A stretch of DNA of 64,000 bases. Source: Comamonadaceae bacterium (lineage in GTDB: Bacteria > Pseudomonadota > Gammaproteobacteria > Burkholderiales > Burkholderiaceae_C). Position numbers and translations under genes: made by a program. Position 1 is the stretch's first letter. Every line of letters starts with the position of its first letter. Positions 22,936 to 31,440 of this stretch are shown here, piece by piece. Under the pieces are notes generated by a model. The model was not told where the DNA came from, did no database searches, and saw only the letters and a list, made by a program, of their open reading frames with translations. Location: the NCBI GenBank assembly GCA_947456305.1, contig CANGPN010000006.1, positions 62,001 to 126,000 on the forward strand. Direction: 5' to 3'.

Positions 22936-24321
22936 GTGAAACTTTCTTCTTTACCCGCTAATCTTGTTGAAAATCTGCTGACAACTTTGTCAGATGTGAT
23001 TTTCGTGCTCAATCCTGAGGGCGTGATTGAGGAAATCAACGTTTCCGGTAAAGAGTTGCAAAAATTGCCACTGAAAGAGCTTCAAGGTAAAACCTTGGCC
23101 TCTTTGGCTGCGCTGGACAGCCAGGATAAAGTACGCCAATTGCTCACTCCGCCTGCCGCAGGGGCGGTCAGTGCCTGGCGCCATGTCAATTTGTTAGCGC
23201 CCGGGGACGTGGATTTACCGCTGCAAATGATTTGCCTGCCCCAGCCCGACACCGATTTAAGCTGGGTATTCGGGCGAGATTTGAGCGGCGTTTCCCAAAT
23301 GCAGCGTCGGCTGGTGGACGCCCACCAGTCTATGGAGCGCGACTACCTTCGACTGCGTCACATGGAAGCGCGTTACCGCTTGCTGTTTGAGTCGGTGGCC
23401 GACCCTATGCTGGTGGTGGATGTGGCGCAACGTCGCATCATGGAAGCCAACCACGCAGCGCAACTGGTATTCAAAGACGCTGTCAAACGCCTGGCCGGTA
23501 CGGACATCGCACAATGTTTTGAAGCTGTGTCCCGCGAAAACCTGGAGGCTTTGCTGCGCGCAGCGCAAGCCTCGGGGCGCATGGAAAACACCCGCGTGCG
23601 CAGTCTCAAGGCCGAGCAGGACTGCCAGCTGTTCGCGTCGGTGTTTGTGCAAGAGGGCGGGCCGCAATTTTTGTTGCGCATGCAGTCCGCGGCGGGTGCG
23701 GCTGGCGACAGTGAGATGCAACCGGGCCGCGACTGGTTCCGACTGGCCTTGGAGAATGCGCCCATTGGCTTTGTCGTCACCGACAGCAGCGGCACGGTAT
23801 TGGCCAGTAATCCGGAGTTTTGCGGCATGCTGGGTTTGAGTTCGCACAGTCAGTTAATAGACAAAAACCTCGAAGACTACATGTCACGCGGCTCTGTCGA
23901 TCTGGGTGTGCTTCTCAATAATTTGCGCCAATCGCGCACGGTGCGCGGATTTGCTACCGAATTGCGCAGCAGCGTCGGCGTGATGATGGCCGTCGATATA
24001 GCGGCGGTAACCCTCAGCGGCGATCAGCCAACTTATGGTTTTTTCATACGCGATATACAAGCCGGGCGCGGCGCCAACCGGCCGGCCACCTCCGGCATGG
24101 CCGACTCGGTCGAGCAGTTGTCCCAACTGGTCGGGCGCATGCCCATGAAAGACATCGTCGGCGAAACCAGCACCATGATTGAGCGCATGTGTATACAGGC
24201 CGCGCTGGAACTCACCCATAACAACCGCGCCTCGGCGGCTGAAATGCTGGGTTTGTCGCGCCAAAGTCTTTACGTCAAATTGCATCGCTACGGCATGGTG
24301 TCTGAGGCAGACTCAGAGTAA
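22936..24321 (+). CDS. ppsR: Photosynthesis transcriptional regulator PpsR/CrtJ
   Basis: A redox- and light-responsive repressor of bch, crt and puc genes under oxygen. The 461 residues (GTG start 22936) comprise an N-terminal PAS (about 12-115), a Q-linker helix (MQRRLVDAHQSMERDYLRLR), two PAS domains (about 145-255 and 270-385) and a C-terminal Fis-type HTH (RASAAEMLGLSRQSLYVKLHRYGM). A cysteine just before the HTH (ERMCIQAAL) matches the redox-active CrtJ residue. The start of the gene contains a CTGACA-N4-TGTCAG dyad at 22978-22993, discussed in findings. Confidence 0.96.
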   Translation: MKLSSLPANLVENLLTTLSDVIFVLNPEGVIEEINVSGKELQKLPLKELQGKTLASLAALDSQDKVRQLLTPPAAGAVSAWRHVNLLAPGDVDLPLQMICLPQPDTDLSWVFGRDLSGVSQMQRRLVDAHQSMERDYLRLRHMEARYRLLFESVADPMLVVDVAQRRIMEANHAAQLVFKDAVKRLAGTDIAQCFEAVSRENLEALLRAAQASGRMENTRVRSLKAEQDCQLFASVFVQEGGPQFLLRMQSAAGAAGDSEMQPGRDWFRLALENAPIGFVVTDSSGTVLASNPEFCGMLGLSSHSQLIDKNLEDYMSRGSVDLGVLLNNLRQSRTVRGFATELRSSVGVMMAVDIAAVTLSGDQPTYGFFIRDIQAGRGANRPATSGMADSVEQLSQLVGRMPMKDIVGETSTMIERMCIQAALELTHNNRASAAEMLGLSRQSLYVKLHRYGMVSEADSE

Positions 24322-24342
24322 ACCCTTGGCGCTGTCAAAAAG

Positions 24343-24360
24343 CGTCAACTTAGATTGACA
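24343..24360. promoter_or_regulatory. PpsR-type operator upstream of bchG
   Basis: CGTCAACTTAGATTGACA is a near match to TGT-N12-ACA with one changed base in the left half. Further TGTCAA half-sites lie at 24333-24338 and 24369-24374. TTGACA at 24355-24360 is spaced 17 bp from AAAAAT at 24378-24383, a possible -35/-10 pair for bchG. If that promoter is used, transcription would start near ATG 24390. Confidence 0.6.
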
Positions 24361-24374
24361 TTTATCGCTGTCAA

Positions 24375-25274
24375 ATGAAAAATGGGGTAATGCCATTACC
24401 CCAAGCATCTGCGGTTTTAGAGCTTTTAAAGCCCGTCACCTGGTTTCCGCCCATGTGGGCGTTCGCCTGCGGCGTGGTGTCTTCGGGCCAAGCTTTGTCA
24501 GACCGTCTATGGCTGATTTTCAGTGGCATCGTATTGGCCGGGCCTATGGTGTGCGCCAGCAGCCAGGCGGTGAACGATTGGTTTGACCGGCATGTCGATG
24601 CCATCAACGAGCCGAACCGGCCTATACCTTCGGGCCGGATTCCCGGTCACTGGGGCTTGTGGATTGCCATGGTGTGGACCGGCTTGTCCTTGGTGTGGGC
24701 TTGGCAATTAGGCCCCTGGGGTTTCAAGGCGACTGTGTTGGCCTTGTTACTGGCTTGGGGCTACAGCGCCCCGCCATTCCGATTCAAACAAGACGGCTGG
24801 CTGGGCAACGCTGCTTGCGGTCTTAGCTATGAAGGCCTGGCGTGGATCACAGGTGCGGCCGTTATGTCAGGCGGGGCCTTGCCAGACGCACGTATTCTGA
24901 CCCTGGCTTTGCTCTACAGTCTGGCGGCGCACGGCATCATGACTTTGAACGATTTCAAAGCCATCGAAGGCGACCGGCAAATGGGCGTGTGGTCCTTGCC
25001 GGTGCAACTCGGTGTCAAACGCGCGGCCGGCACCGCCTGCTGGGTCATGTTGCTGCCGCAATTTGTCGTGGTGGCTTTGCTGCTGTGCTGGAGCGACTGG
25101 TCTTACGCATTGGCCGTGTTGTTATTGATTTATGCCCAGGTACCTTTGATGCACCGGTTCATGAAAGACCCTGTGAAGCAAGCCTTGGGCTTGAGTGCAT
25201 TCGGTGTGCCGCTGCTGGTGGCCGGCATGATGGTCAGTGCATTTGGTTTGCGACATGCAACTGGGACTGCCTGA
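24375..25274 (+). CDS. bchG: Bacteriochlorophyll synthase (bacteriochlorophyllide prenyltransferase)
   Basis: Esterifies bacteriochlorophyllide a with geranylgeranyl diphosphate. The 299-residue UbiA-family membrane protein has the first Asp-rich motif NDWFDRHVDAINEP (N67, D68, D71, D75) and about eight hydrophobic spans, with the second motif in LNDFKAIEGDRQMG. The N terminus LLKPVTWFPPMWAF is diagnostic for BchG/ChlG. ATG 24375 gives the longest form; ATG 24390 is equally compatible with the family and with the putative promoter. It precedes bchP by 43 bp. Confidence 0.96.
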   Translation: MKNGVMPLPQASAVLELLKPVTWFPPMWAFACGVVSSGQALSDRLWLIFSGIVLAGPMVCASSQAVNDWFDRHVDAINEPNRPIPSGRIPGHWGLWIAMVWTGLSLVWAWQLGPWGFKATVLALLLAWGYSAPPFRFKQDGWLGNAACGLSYEGLAWITGAAVMSGGALPDARILTLALLYSLAAHGIMTLNDFKAIEGDRQMGVWSLPVQLGVKRAAGTACWVMLLPQFVVVALLLCWSDWSYALAVLLLIYAQVPLMHRFMKDPVKQALGLSAFGVPLLVAGMMVSAFGLRHATGTA

Positions 25275-25317
25275 TGATGCCTTGTTTTGAATCCCCCCTG
25301 AAGTCTGGAGAAGACCT

Positions 25318-26517
25318 ATGAAAAACGATACCTATGACGTGATTGTGGTCGGTGGCGGACCTGCCGGTGCCACTGCCGCTGATGATTTGGCCAGATCAGG
25401 ACAGCGGGTGTTGCTGCTGGATCGCCAGGGCCGCATCAAACCTTGCGGTGGTGCGATACCGCCGCGTTTGATCAAGGACTTCGCTATACCAGATGAGTTG
25501 CTGGTCGCCAAAGCACGTGCCGCCCGCATGGTGTCGCCGTCCGACAAAAAAGTTGATATTCCCATCGAAGGCGGATTCGTGGGCATGGTCAACCGGGACC
25601 AGTTTGACGAATGGTTGCGCGTGCGCGCCGAATCACATGGCGCAGTGCGCCAGCGCGGTGTGTTTGACAAGCTGTCGCGGGACGACGACGGCGTCAGTCG
25701 GGTGCATTTCACCGTGCGAACCGATGATGGCTTGAGTTTTGCGGCCAGTACACGGGGGCGCTGCATCATCGGCGCCGATGGGGCTAAGTCTGAAGTCGCC
25801 AGGCAAGCCGTGCCGGGTGCTGAAAAAACCAAATATGTGTTCGCCTACCACGAGATTTTGCAAACACCGGCCGACATGCTGCAAACCGACGCAGACCCGT
25901 CGCGTTGCGATGTGTATTACAGAGGCAGTTTGTCGCCTGATTTTTACGGCTGGGTGTTTCCGCACGGCGACACCATGAGCGTGGGCACCGGCAGCGCCGA
26001 CAAAGGTTTTTCTTTGCGCGGTGCGGTCGGGCGTTTGCGCGACGCGGCCGGCTTGCAGCAGGCCACGGTGTTGCGCCGCGAGGGCGCGCCTTTGCCCATG
26101 AAGCCGCTGCCGCGCTGGGACAACGGGCGCGATGTGGTGCTGGCCGGCGACGCCGCCGGGGTGGTGGCACCTGCCTCCGGTGAAGGCATTTACTACGCCA
26201 TGCTGGGCGGCCGTTTAGCCGCTGAAGCTGCGCATGAGATGCTGACCACAGGCAACACCAAGGCCTTGAAACTGGCACGCAAGCGTTTCATGAAAGACCA
26301 CGGCACTGTGTTCCTGGTGCTGGGCATCATGCAATATTTCTGGTACAGCACCGACAAGCGCCGTGAAAGTTTTGTCAAGATGTGCGAGGACAAGGACGTG
26401 CAAAAACTGACGTTTGATTCGTACATGAACAAAAAGCTGGAGCGCAAAAAACCGCTGGCGCACGTGAAAATTTTCTTTAAGGACATGGCGCATTTGATGG
26501 GCATGGCCAAGACCTGA
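25318..26517 (+). CDS. bchP: Geranylgeranyl (bacteriochlorophyll) reductase
   Basis: Reduces the geranylgeranyl side chain to phytyl on bacteriochlorophyll (and free geranylgeranyl diphosphate). The 399-residue flavoprotein has the FAD motif VVGGGPAGATAADDL at about 11-25, RQGRIKPCGGAIPPRL after it, and VVLAGDAAGVVAPASGEGIYYAM near 265-285. The start follows a GGAGAAG ribosome site at 25306-25312. It is convergent with the membrane gene ending at 26559, with a strong hairpin at 26535-26553 between them. Confidence 0.96.
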   Translation: MKNDTYDVIVVGGGPAGATAADDLARSGQRVLLLDRQGRIKPCGGAIPPRLIKDFAIPDELLVAKARAARMVSPSDKKVDIPIEGGFVGMVNRDQFDEWLRVRAESHGAVRQRGVFDKLSRDDDGVSRVHFTVRTDDGLSFAASTRGRCIIGADGAKSEVARQAVPGAEKTKYVFAYHEILQTPADMLQTDADPSRCDVYYRGSLSPDFYGWVFPHGDTMSVGTGSADKGFSLRGAVGRLRDAAGLQQATVLRREGAPLPMKPLPRWDNGRDVVLAGDAAGVVAPASGEGIYYAMLGGRLAAEAAHEMLTTGNTKALKLARKRFMKDHGTVFLVLGIMQYFWYSTDKRRESFVKMCEDKDVQKLTFDSYMNKKLERKKPLAHVKIFFKDMAHLMGMAKT

Positions 26518-26534
26518 GACAGTTGGATGCAGAT

Positions 26535-26553
26535 CGGGGCCTACTACGCCCCG
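26535..26553. terminator. Hairpin between convergent bchP and membrane gene
   Basis: CGGGGC pairs with GCCCCG around a seven-base loop in the 41-bp space between two convergent stops. There is no U-run on either strand, so it is only terminator-like; it could also protect the 3' ends of both transcripts. Confidence 0.4.
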
Positions 26554-26558
26554 TGTCA

Positions 26559-27116
26559 TCAACCGGGGGTTTTGGTTTTGTATATGTAAAGTAAAAGCCG
26601 TATCAAGCCCATGACCAGCAGAACGCCGCTGACATCGCCGACAAACATGATTTGCAAGCCGTCAAGCATATTGTCAATCACGTGGTTCCAGTAAAGCAGC
26701 AACTGGTTCATGGACGAATTCAACACGGCATACATCAAGCCCATGGCGGACAGGATTTTCCAGTTCATGTTTTGCAACCCGGCTTGCAGCAATCCCTGGT
26801 CTGTGAAAAAGCAGACGGTTAACCAAGGCGCCAGACCATTGGCCACCGCCAGTTCAAAAGCCAAGGCCGGGTTACCGGTGAAATAAAAAGCCAATGCAGC
26901 ACACAGAGATACTGTGAATACGCTTAATGCGCCCACTAAGCCAAAAACCAACACCAGCAAAAATTTGATGCCGCTGGGCAAGTGAATCAGGTGGGCGCCG
27001 GGTGCCAGCAACAAGGGTGCGGTCAATACATTGTTCAAGGTATAAAAAACACCGAAAACCAGGGTCAGCACAAAATAAGTGACGGCCCGGTTATGCCAAA
27101 ACACCTGAGAAGTCAT
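26559..27116 (-). CDS. MASE1-like integral membrane protein of unknown function
   Basis: A 185-residue protein made almost entirely of about six hydrophobic segments (roughly 11-31, 44-64, 66-80, 85-106, 118-138 and 152-176). HLPSGIKFLLVLVFG and FVGDVSGVLLVMGLI resemble the opening and closing motifs of MASE1 sensory domains, but no signalling domain is attached. It overlaps the upstream MarR-like gene by ATGA, so the two form a pair. It lies inside the photosynthesis cluster between bchO and bchP. The MASE1 resemblance is my reading of motifs; it could be a transporter-like module. Function unknown. Confidence 0.65.
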   Translation of the reverse strand: MTSQVFWHNRAVTYFVLTLVFGVFYTLNNVLTAPLLLAPGAHLIHLPSGIKFLLVLVFGLVGALSVFTVSLCAALAFYFTGNPALAFELAVANGLAPWLTVCFFTDQGLLQAGLQNMNWKILSAMGLMYAVLNSSMNQLLLYWNHVIDNMLDGLQIMFVGDVSGVLLVMGLIRLLLYIYKTKTPG

Positions 27117-27460
27117 CTGTTTTGGGGTATGGCTTGTGTGATGGCCGTCGACAAGCGTTCGAAATAAGCCTCGCCCATAGGGGTCAGCACCATGAACTTG
27201 GTGCGGCGGTTAGTGCCTTGGAAAACCGATTTGATGAATCCCGTGTTCAACAACACATCAAGTTTGCGGTGCAAGGTGGCAGGCGAGCCCAGGCTTTTGA
27301 GTCCCATGACATCCGAGACGGTCAGCAGTTTATCGGCGGCTTGATTGACTGCAATTTCTTCCAGTATCAATTTACAAGTTGAATCCAATTGGCTGGATTC
27401 TGCGGTCTGGTCAATGGCTTTGAGCAGGTTTAAAAAATTGATGTAATAGTTTGATTTCAT
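27113..27460 (-). CDS. MarR-like winged-helix transcriptional regulator
   Basis: A 115-residue single-domain protein. The central segment VSDVMGLKSLGSPATLHRKLDVLLNTGFI is a winged-helix recognition unit, and RRTKFMVLTPMGEAYFERL is a MarR-type wing and dimer helix. The start at 27460 has an AGAGGAA ribosome site. A promoter CTGACA (27512-27507), 18 bp, TAGAAT (27488-27483) precedes it, and a perfect dyad overlaps the -35, suggesting autorepression. It follows bchO by 108 bp and overlaps the MASE1-like gene. Target genes are unknown. Confidence 0.75.
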   Translation of the reverse strand: MKSNYYINFLNLLKAIDQTAESSQLDSTCKLILEEIAVNQAADKLLTVSDVMGLKSLGSPATLHRKLDVLLNTGFIKSVFQGTNRRTKFMVLTPMGEAYFERLSTAITQAIPQNR

Positions 27461-27482
27461 TAATTTGTTTCCTCTAGCAAGA

Positions 27483-27512
27483 ATTCTAGGCTCAAGCTGA
27501 CAAAACTGTCAG
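27483..27512 (-). promoter_or_regulatory. Promoter and dyad operator of the MarR-like gene
   Basis: CTGACA-AAAC-TGTCAG at 27497-27512 is a perfect 6+6 dyad. Its distal arm is also the -35 (CTGACA on the minus strand), set 18 bp from a TAGAAT -10 at 27488-27483. This is the layout of a self-repressed MarR-family gene. The half-sites are oriented opposite to PpsR sites, so PpsR is unlikely to bind. Confidence 0.6.
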
Positions 27513-27568
27513 AATTCGCAAAATCCATGATTGAATTTAAAGGGTATTCATTCTTAATTATTGAAAAA

Positions 27569-28456
27569 TTAAGCATTTTCAGACTGAAATACTGGGTATG
27601 CCAAACCTGAGTTCAGGCAATAAGCCAGCACTTCCTGCGGCGCTTCTTCGTGCAGCAAATGACCGTATCCATGCCAGGTTTGTATATGTCCATCGCTCAG
27701 CAAATCCAGCGCGTCTTGTGCTTGGGCGGGTGCTACCGTGCGGTCTTTGTCGCCGATGAGCATTCGCACCGGGCAGCGCAGGCGACGCAGTTTTCGCGCG
27801 CCCAGCGACAAATCCCAGGCTGCCATCATCTTGAGCGCGCCTTGCGCATGCGATGGACTGGCCACCAATTGCGCATACAAGGCATGTCCGCGTTCATCGA
27901 GTTGCGAGCCTGTGCTTTGCAGCAGTTTGTCCAGCATACCCTGACTGGACGCCTGGCGCGCAAACCACTGCGGCACCAGCGGGGTGATGGCTAGCAATTT
28001 GGCGGCGGGTGGAAACAGCAGGCCGGCCAATCCAGGCAAGGGTAACCAAGCCGGGTTGATGGCCCACAGTGCTTGTGGGTGTAAGCCCTGGTCCAGCACC
28101 ATTTGGGCGGCGATGGCCGCGCCCGCTGAATGGCCGATGAAGGCTTGCACCGGCCAATTCATCTGCCTTAGCAATTCACCTATGCCTTGGGCCATGCCGG
28201 ACATTGACATGCCGTCTCCATAGGCCAGGCTGGAAAACCCATGTCCCGGCAAGTCAATGGCCAGCACTTGCGCATGTTCAGCCAACGGCAAGAACATATC
28301 CCGCCAGGTGTGGGACGACGCGCCGGTACCGTGTAACAACAACACGCGCGGCCCTTGCGTACCGGTCTGCTGCACATGCCAACGCACACCGGCGGCTTGG
28401 ACAAACCGGCTGTGTTCAGCATTGGGCCAGTCGCGACCTTGGCTTGCCCAATCCAT
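27569..28456 (-). CDS. bchO: BchO, alpha/beta hydrolase of Mg-chelatase operon
   Basis: A 295-residue alpha/beta-hydrolase fold protein conserved behind bchD in purple bacteria; its reaction is not established, though a role near Mg-chelatase is assumed. The LLLHGTGASSHTW oxyanion-hole region and the nucleophile elbow IGHSAGAAIAAQM are clear, and the C-terminal His lies in GYGHLLHEEAP. ATG 28456 is 2 bp past the bchD TAG; a longer frame reaching 28708 overlaps bchD and is rejected. Confidence 0.92.
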   Translation of the reverse strand: MDWASQGRDWPNAEHSRFVQAAGVRWHVQQTGTQGPRVLLLHGTGASSHTWRDMFLPLAEHAQVLAIDLPGHGFSSLAYGDGMSMSGMAQGIGELLRQMNWPVQAFIGHSAGAAIAAQMVLDQGLHPQALWAINPAWLPLPGLAGLLFPPAAKLLAITPLVPQWFARQASSQGMLDKLLQSTGSQLDERGHALYAQLVASPSHAQGALKMMAAWDLSLGARKLRRLRCPVRMLIGDKDRTVAPAQAQDALDLLSDGHIQTWHGYGHLLHEEAPQEVLAYCLNSGLAYPVFQSENA

Positions 28457-28458
28457 AG

Positions 28459-30354
28459 CTAGGCCGGGTTGCGCCAAACCGGCGTGGTCAAAGCAGCGGT
28501 CTGGTTTTGCCAGACGGGTTTGACTGCTGGCGGCGTTGGTAGTGCTGAGCCGGATTGCACGGATTGAATCGCTTGAGCCATGCGCCGCCCGTTGGCCAGC
28601 GGCAGCGGCACGTAACGCGCGCCCATTTCTTGGGCCAATTGCTGGGCTTGTGGCTCCGGTCTGGCGCTGGTGTCCAGCCAAATGGCGGGCAGGCCGTGGG
28701 CACGCCATTGACGCGCCAAAGTGAGCGCATCCTCCAGCGCTTGTGCACGTCCACCTTGGCCTTGCAGCGTGACGTTTGGCCTGCCGTCTGACAACATCAC
28801 CAAACTGGGCGAATGCCCCAAGCGTTTTTCTGCCAGCGCCACGTGCAGACTTTGTTCAATGGCTTTGGCCAAAGGTGTGCCGCCGCCACCGGGCAAGCCG
28901 GACAGACTGCGCTTGGCCCGCACCAGCGATTTGGTCGGCGGCAACAACACCTCGGCGCTGGTGCCGCGAAAGCCGATGACGCAGACTTGGTCGCGTCTTG
29001 CATAAGACTGTGCGAGCAGCAACTCGACCGCACCTTTGGCCTCGGCCAGCCGGTGCAGCGCGGCAGAACCGGAGGCATCAATCGCGAATATCAAACAGGT
29101 GGGGCTGTTTTCTGCATAACGGTGGACGTGGAAATCTTCGGTGCGAATGGCTAGGCGGGCTTTGGAACTGGCTGGAATGCGGCGCAGTTTTTGGCGCGGC
29201 ACAGCGGCGTTCAAAGTGGCCAACACATGCAGACGCGCGCCTTGGCGCGGGTTGCCCGGGCGTGGCGGCATGGGCGTGCCGCGCATCAAACTAATTTTTC
29301 TGTCGCCGCTTCGGCCCTGGCCCCGACCGGCCACTGGCGCTTGTCGGCCTTGGGCCAGTTGCGCCAACACATCAGGCGGCAGGCTGGCAAGCGCGGCTTC
29401 CAGCACGGTTTCGGCCATGGCTTGCGGGTCGAATTCGGGCTCGTCCTGCTCGTCCGTGTTTTTCTCTTGGTCTTGCGACGTGTCCTCGGGAGGCGCTTGC
29501 TCGGGTGGTGTTTCTTGCGCTTCTTGGGGCGGCGGGGGTTCTTCAGGTGCAGGCGGTTCTTCTGCTTGCTCGGGCGGCGGTGGCAAGCGGGTGGCGCGTG
29601 GTGTGATCACCAGTCTCGCCGCACGCCCCAAGTCTTCGTCTTCAATCAGATCGCTGCCGCGCAATGCCGCCATCACTTTGGCCAACTTGATGGCCGCTAA
29701 AGGCGCGCGCAAACTGTCCACTCCAAGCGCCATGGCGGTTTGGCACAAGGCCTGCAATTGAGCGTCACTCACCGGCATTTGCAAAGCGTGGGCACGCAGC
29801 GCGTGCATATCGAGTTCGGGCAAGGTATCCAGCACCATGCGGGTGTCTTCAGATTCGCCGCCCGCACGGCCCAGGTGACGCAGGTCCAGCCAAATACCCA
29901 GCCGTTCCTGCAAGCCACCGGCCAGCGGCGGTTCATCTTCCAAAGCCTCGTCCAATGCGGCAACGCCGATGAATGTGTCTTGCATCACGCCGCTGCTGCC
30001 CAAAGTGAGCTGGCCTTGGTCCAGCACCTGACCCAGAATGGCAGCGGTGTCGTCAGGTAGTCGCTCGGCCATGGGCAGCAGCAACACAGTGGGCGTGGTT
30101 TGCAGCAGCAAACCCGGTTGGTAGATGGCACGCCCGGCGTTCAGCGTGGCACCGAGGTCTAAACCGCCGAGCAGGCGTTCGCTGTCGGCGTGGCCGGGTA
30201 AACGTCTGAGCGTGGGATGTAAGCGGCTGAGTTCAGCCAGCCATTGGTCGCGCACCGGGCCATGTGGCGCGCGCAGCCAGACACCACGCAAACCCGCCGG
30301 GTCGACGCTGAGCGCGGCTGCCGCCCATAAGGCATCGTCCCAGGCCAGGTTCAC
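28459..30354 (-). CDS. bchD: Magnesium chelatase subunit D
   Basis: AAA+ adaptor subunit of Mg-chelatase, forming a platform with BchI hexamers to insert Mg into protoporphyrin IX. The 631 residues comprise a degenerate AAA+ module (about 1-260), a Pro/Glu-rich acidic linker (about 262-320), and a C-terminal von Willebrand A domain with the MIDAS motif DASGS (FAIDASGSAA) near 435. The start is GTG 30354, overlapping the bchI stop by GTGA. The order bchH-I-D-O on one strand suggests a single chelatase operon. Confidence 0.96.
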   Translation of the reverse strand: MNLAWDDALWAAAALSVDPAGLRGVWLRAPHGPVRDQWLAELSRLHPTLRRLPGHADSERLLGGLDLGATLNAGRAIYQPGLLLQTTPTVLLLPMAERLPDDTAAILGQVLDQGQLTLGSSGVMQDTFIGVAALDEALEDEPPLAGGLQERLGIWLDLRHLGRAGGESEDTRMVLDTLPELDMHALRAHALQMPVSDAQLQALCQTAMALGVDSLRAPLAAIKLAKVMAALRGSDLIEDEDLGRAARLVITPRATRLPPPPEQAEEPPAPEEPPPPQEAQETPPEQAPPEDTSQDQEKNTDEQDEPEFDPQAMAETVLEAALASLPPDVLAQLAQGRQAPVAGRGQGRSGDRKISLMRGTPMPPRPGNPRQGARLHVLATLNAAVPRQKLRRIPASSKARLAIRTEDFHVHRYAENSPTCLIFAIDASGSAALHRLAEAKGAVELLLAQSYARRDQVCVIGFRGTSAEVLLPPTKSLVRAKRSLSGLPGGGGTPLAKAIEQSLHVALAEKRLGHSPSLVMLSDGRPNVTLQGQGGRAQALEDALTLARQWRAHGLPAIWLDTSARPEPQAQQLAQEMGARYVPLPLANGRRMAQAIQSVQSGSALPTPPAVKPVWQNQTAALTTPVWRNPA

Positions 30355-31376
30355 GCGCCCAATACCTCCTCAAGCGCACGTTGCACACGCGTGCCCGAGC
30401 CGGTGTCGTCCAGCGGATTGCGGCGCAAGCGGTGGCGTAACGCCAGCGGCGCGATGGCGCGCAAATGCGCCGTGGTGACGGTTTTTTTGCCTTGGATGGC
30501 GGCGAAGGCTCGGCTGGCGCGCATCAAAGTGAGTTCGGCGCGCAAACCGTCGGTGCCCAGTTTTTGGCACAGCTGTGCGCAAGTGCGCAGCAAGTCGTCA
30601 CCGGCCACCACTTTGTCCAGTGTTTTGCGGGCTTTCAAAATATGGTTGCGCAAGGCTTCGTTGTCAGCAGCATAGGCTTGACGGAACGCTTCGGGGTCGC
30701 GCTCAAACGCATCGCGGCGTTTGATGACGAGCACGCGTTGGTCCAGGTCTTGCGGCGTTTTCACTTCCACCGATAAACCGAAGCGGTCGAGTAACTGAGG
30801 TCGCAATTCGCCTTCTTCCGGGTTGCCACTGCCGACCAACACAAACCGCGCCGGATGTCGCACGCTCAAACCTTCGCGTTCCACCACGTTTTCGCCGGAG
30901 GCGGCGACATCAATCAGCAAATCGACCAAATGGTCTTCCAGCAAATTCACTTCGTCTATGTACAAAAAACCTCGGTTGGCCTGCGCGAGCAATCCGGGTG
31001 AAAACGCTTTAACGCCTTGACTCAGCGCTTGTTCTAAATCGAGTGCGCCAACCACCCGGTCTTCGGTGGCACCCAAGGGCAGGTCGATGACCGGCACGGG
31101 TTTGCTTTCTGTGGCTATTTTTTTGCCGGATTTCAAACTAGCGCAATCCGGGCATGTTGCTGAATTGATGGCCGGGTCGCAGCCGTAACGACAGCCTTTG
31201 ACCACTTGTATGGGGGGAAGTAAGTCTGCCAAGGCGCGCACGGCGGTGGATTTGCCAGTGCCTCTGTCGCCCAGTGCAAGCACGCCGCCGACTTTGGGGT
31301 CGACAGCCACGATTTGAATCGCCAGTTTCATCTCGTCTTGACCGACGATGGCGGAGAAAGGAAAAGGTATAGCCAT
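30351..31376 (-). CDS. bchI: Magnesium chelatase subunit I
   Basis: AAA+ ATPase motor of Mg-chelatase, 341 residues. Walker A is GDRGTGKST at about 36-44; Walker B is GFLYIDEVNLL; the sensor segment is VLVGSGNPEEGELRPQLLDRFG. A family insertion with Cys residues (YGCDPAINSATCPDC) near 85-100 could bind metal or act as a redox switch. It starts 64 bp after the bchH stop and overlaps bchD by GTGA. Confidence 0.97.
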   Translation of the reverse strand: MAIPFPFSAIVGQDEMKLAIQIVAVDPKVGGVLALGDRGTGKSTAVRALADLLPPIQVVKGCRYGCDPAINSATCPDCASLKSGKKIATESKPVPVIDLPLGATEDRVVGALDLEQALSQGVKAFSPGLLAQANRGFLYIDEVNLLEDHLVDLLIDVAASGENVVEREGLSVRHPARFVLVGSGNPEEGELRPQLLDRFGLSVEVKTPQDLDQRVLVIKRRDAFERDPEAFRQAYAADNEALRNHILKARKTLDKVVAGDDLLRTCAQLCQKLGTDGLRAELTLMRASRAFAAIQGKKTVTTAHLRAIAPLALRHRLRRNPLDDTGSGTRVQRALEEVLGA

Positions 31377-31440
31377 GAAGCAATCTTACGCAAGGTGCAT
31401 GGCCTAACCGCTGCCACGCGGGAAAAGTGGAACCACCGTA

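Noticed and set aside
27497-27512. PpsR site upstream of the MarR-like gene
   Set aside because: The half-sites TGACA and TGTCA are in the opposite order to TGT-N12-ACA, so I assign the dyad to the MarR-like protein instead.
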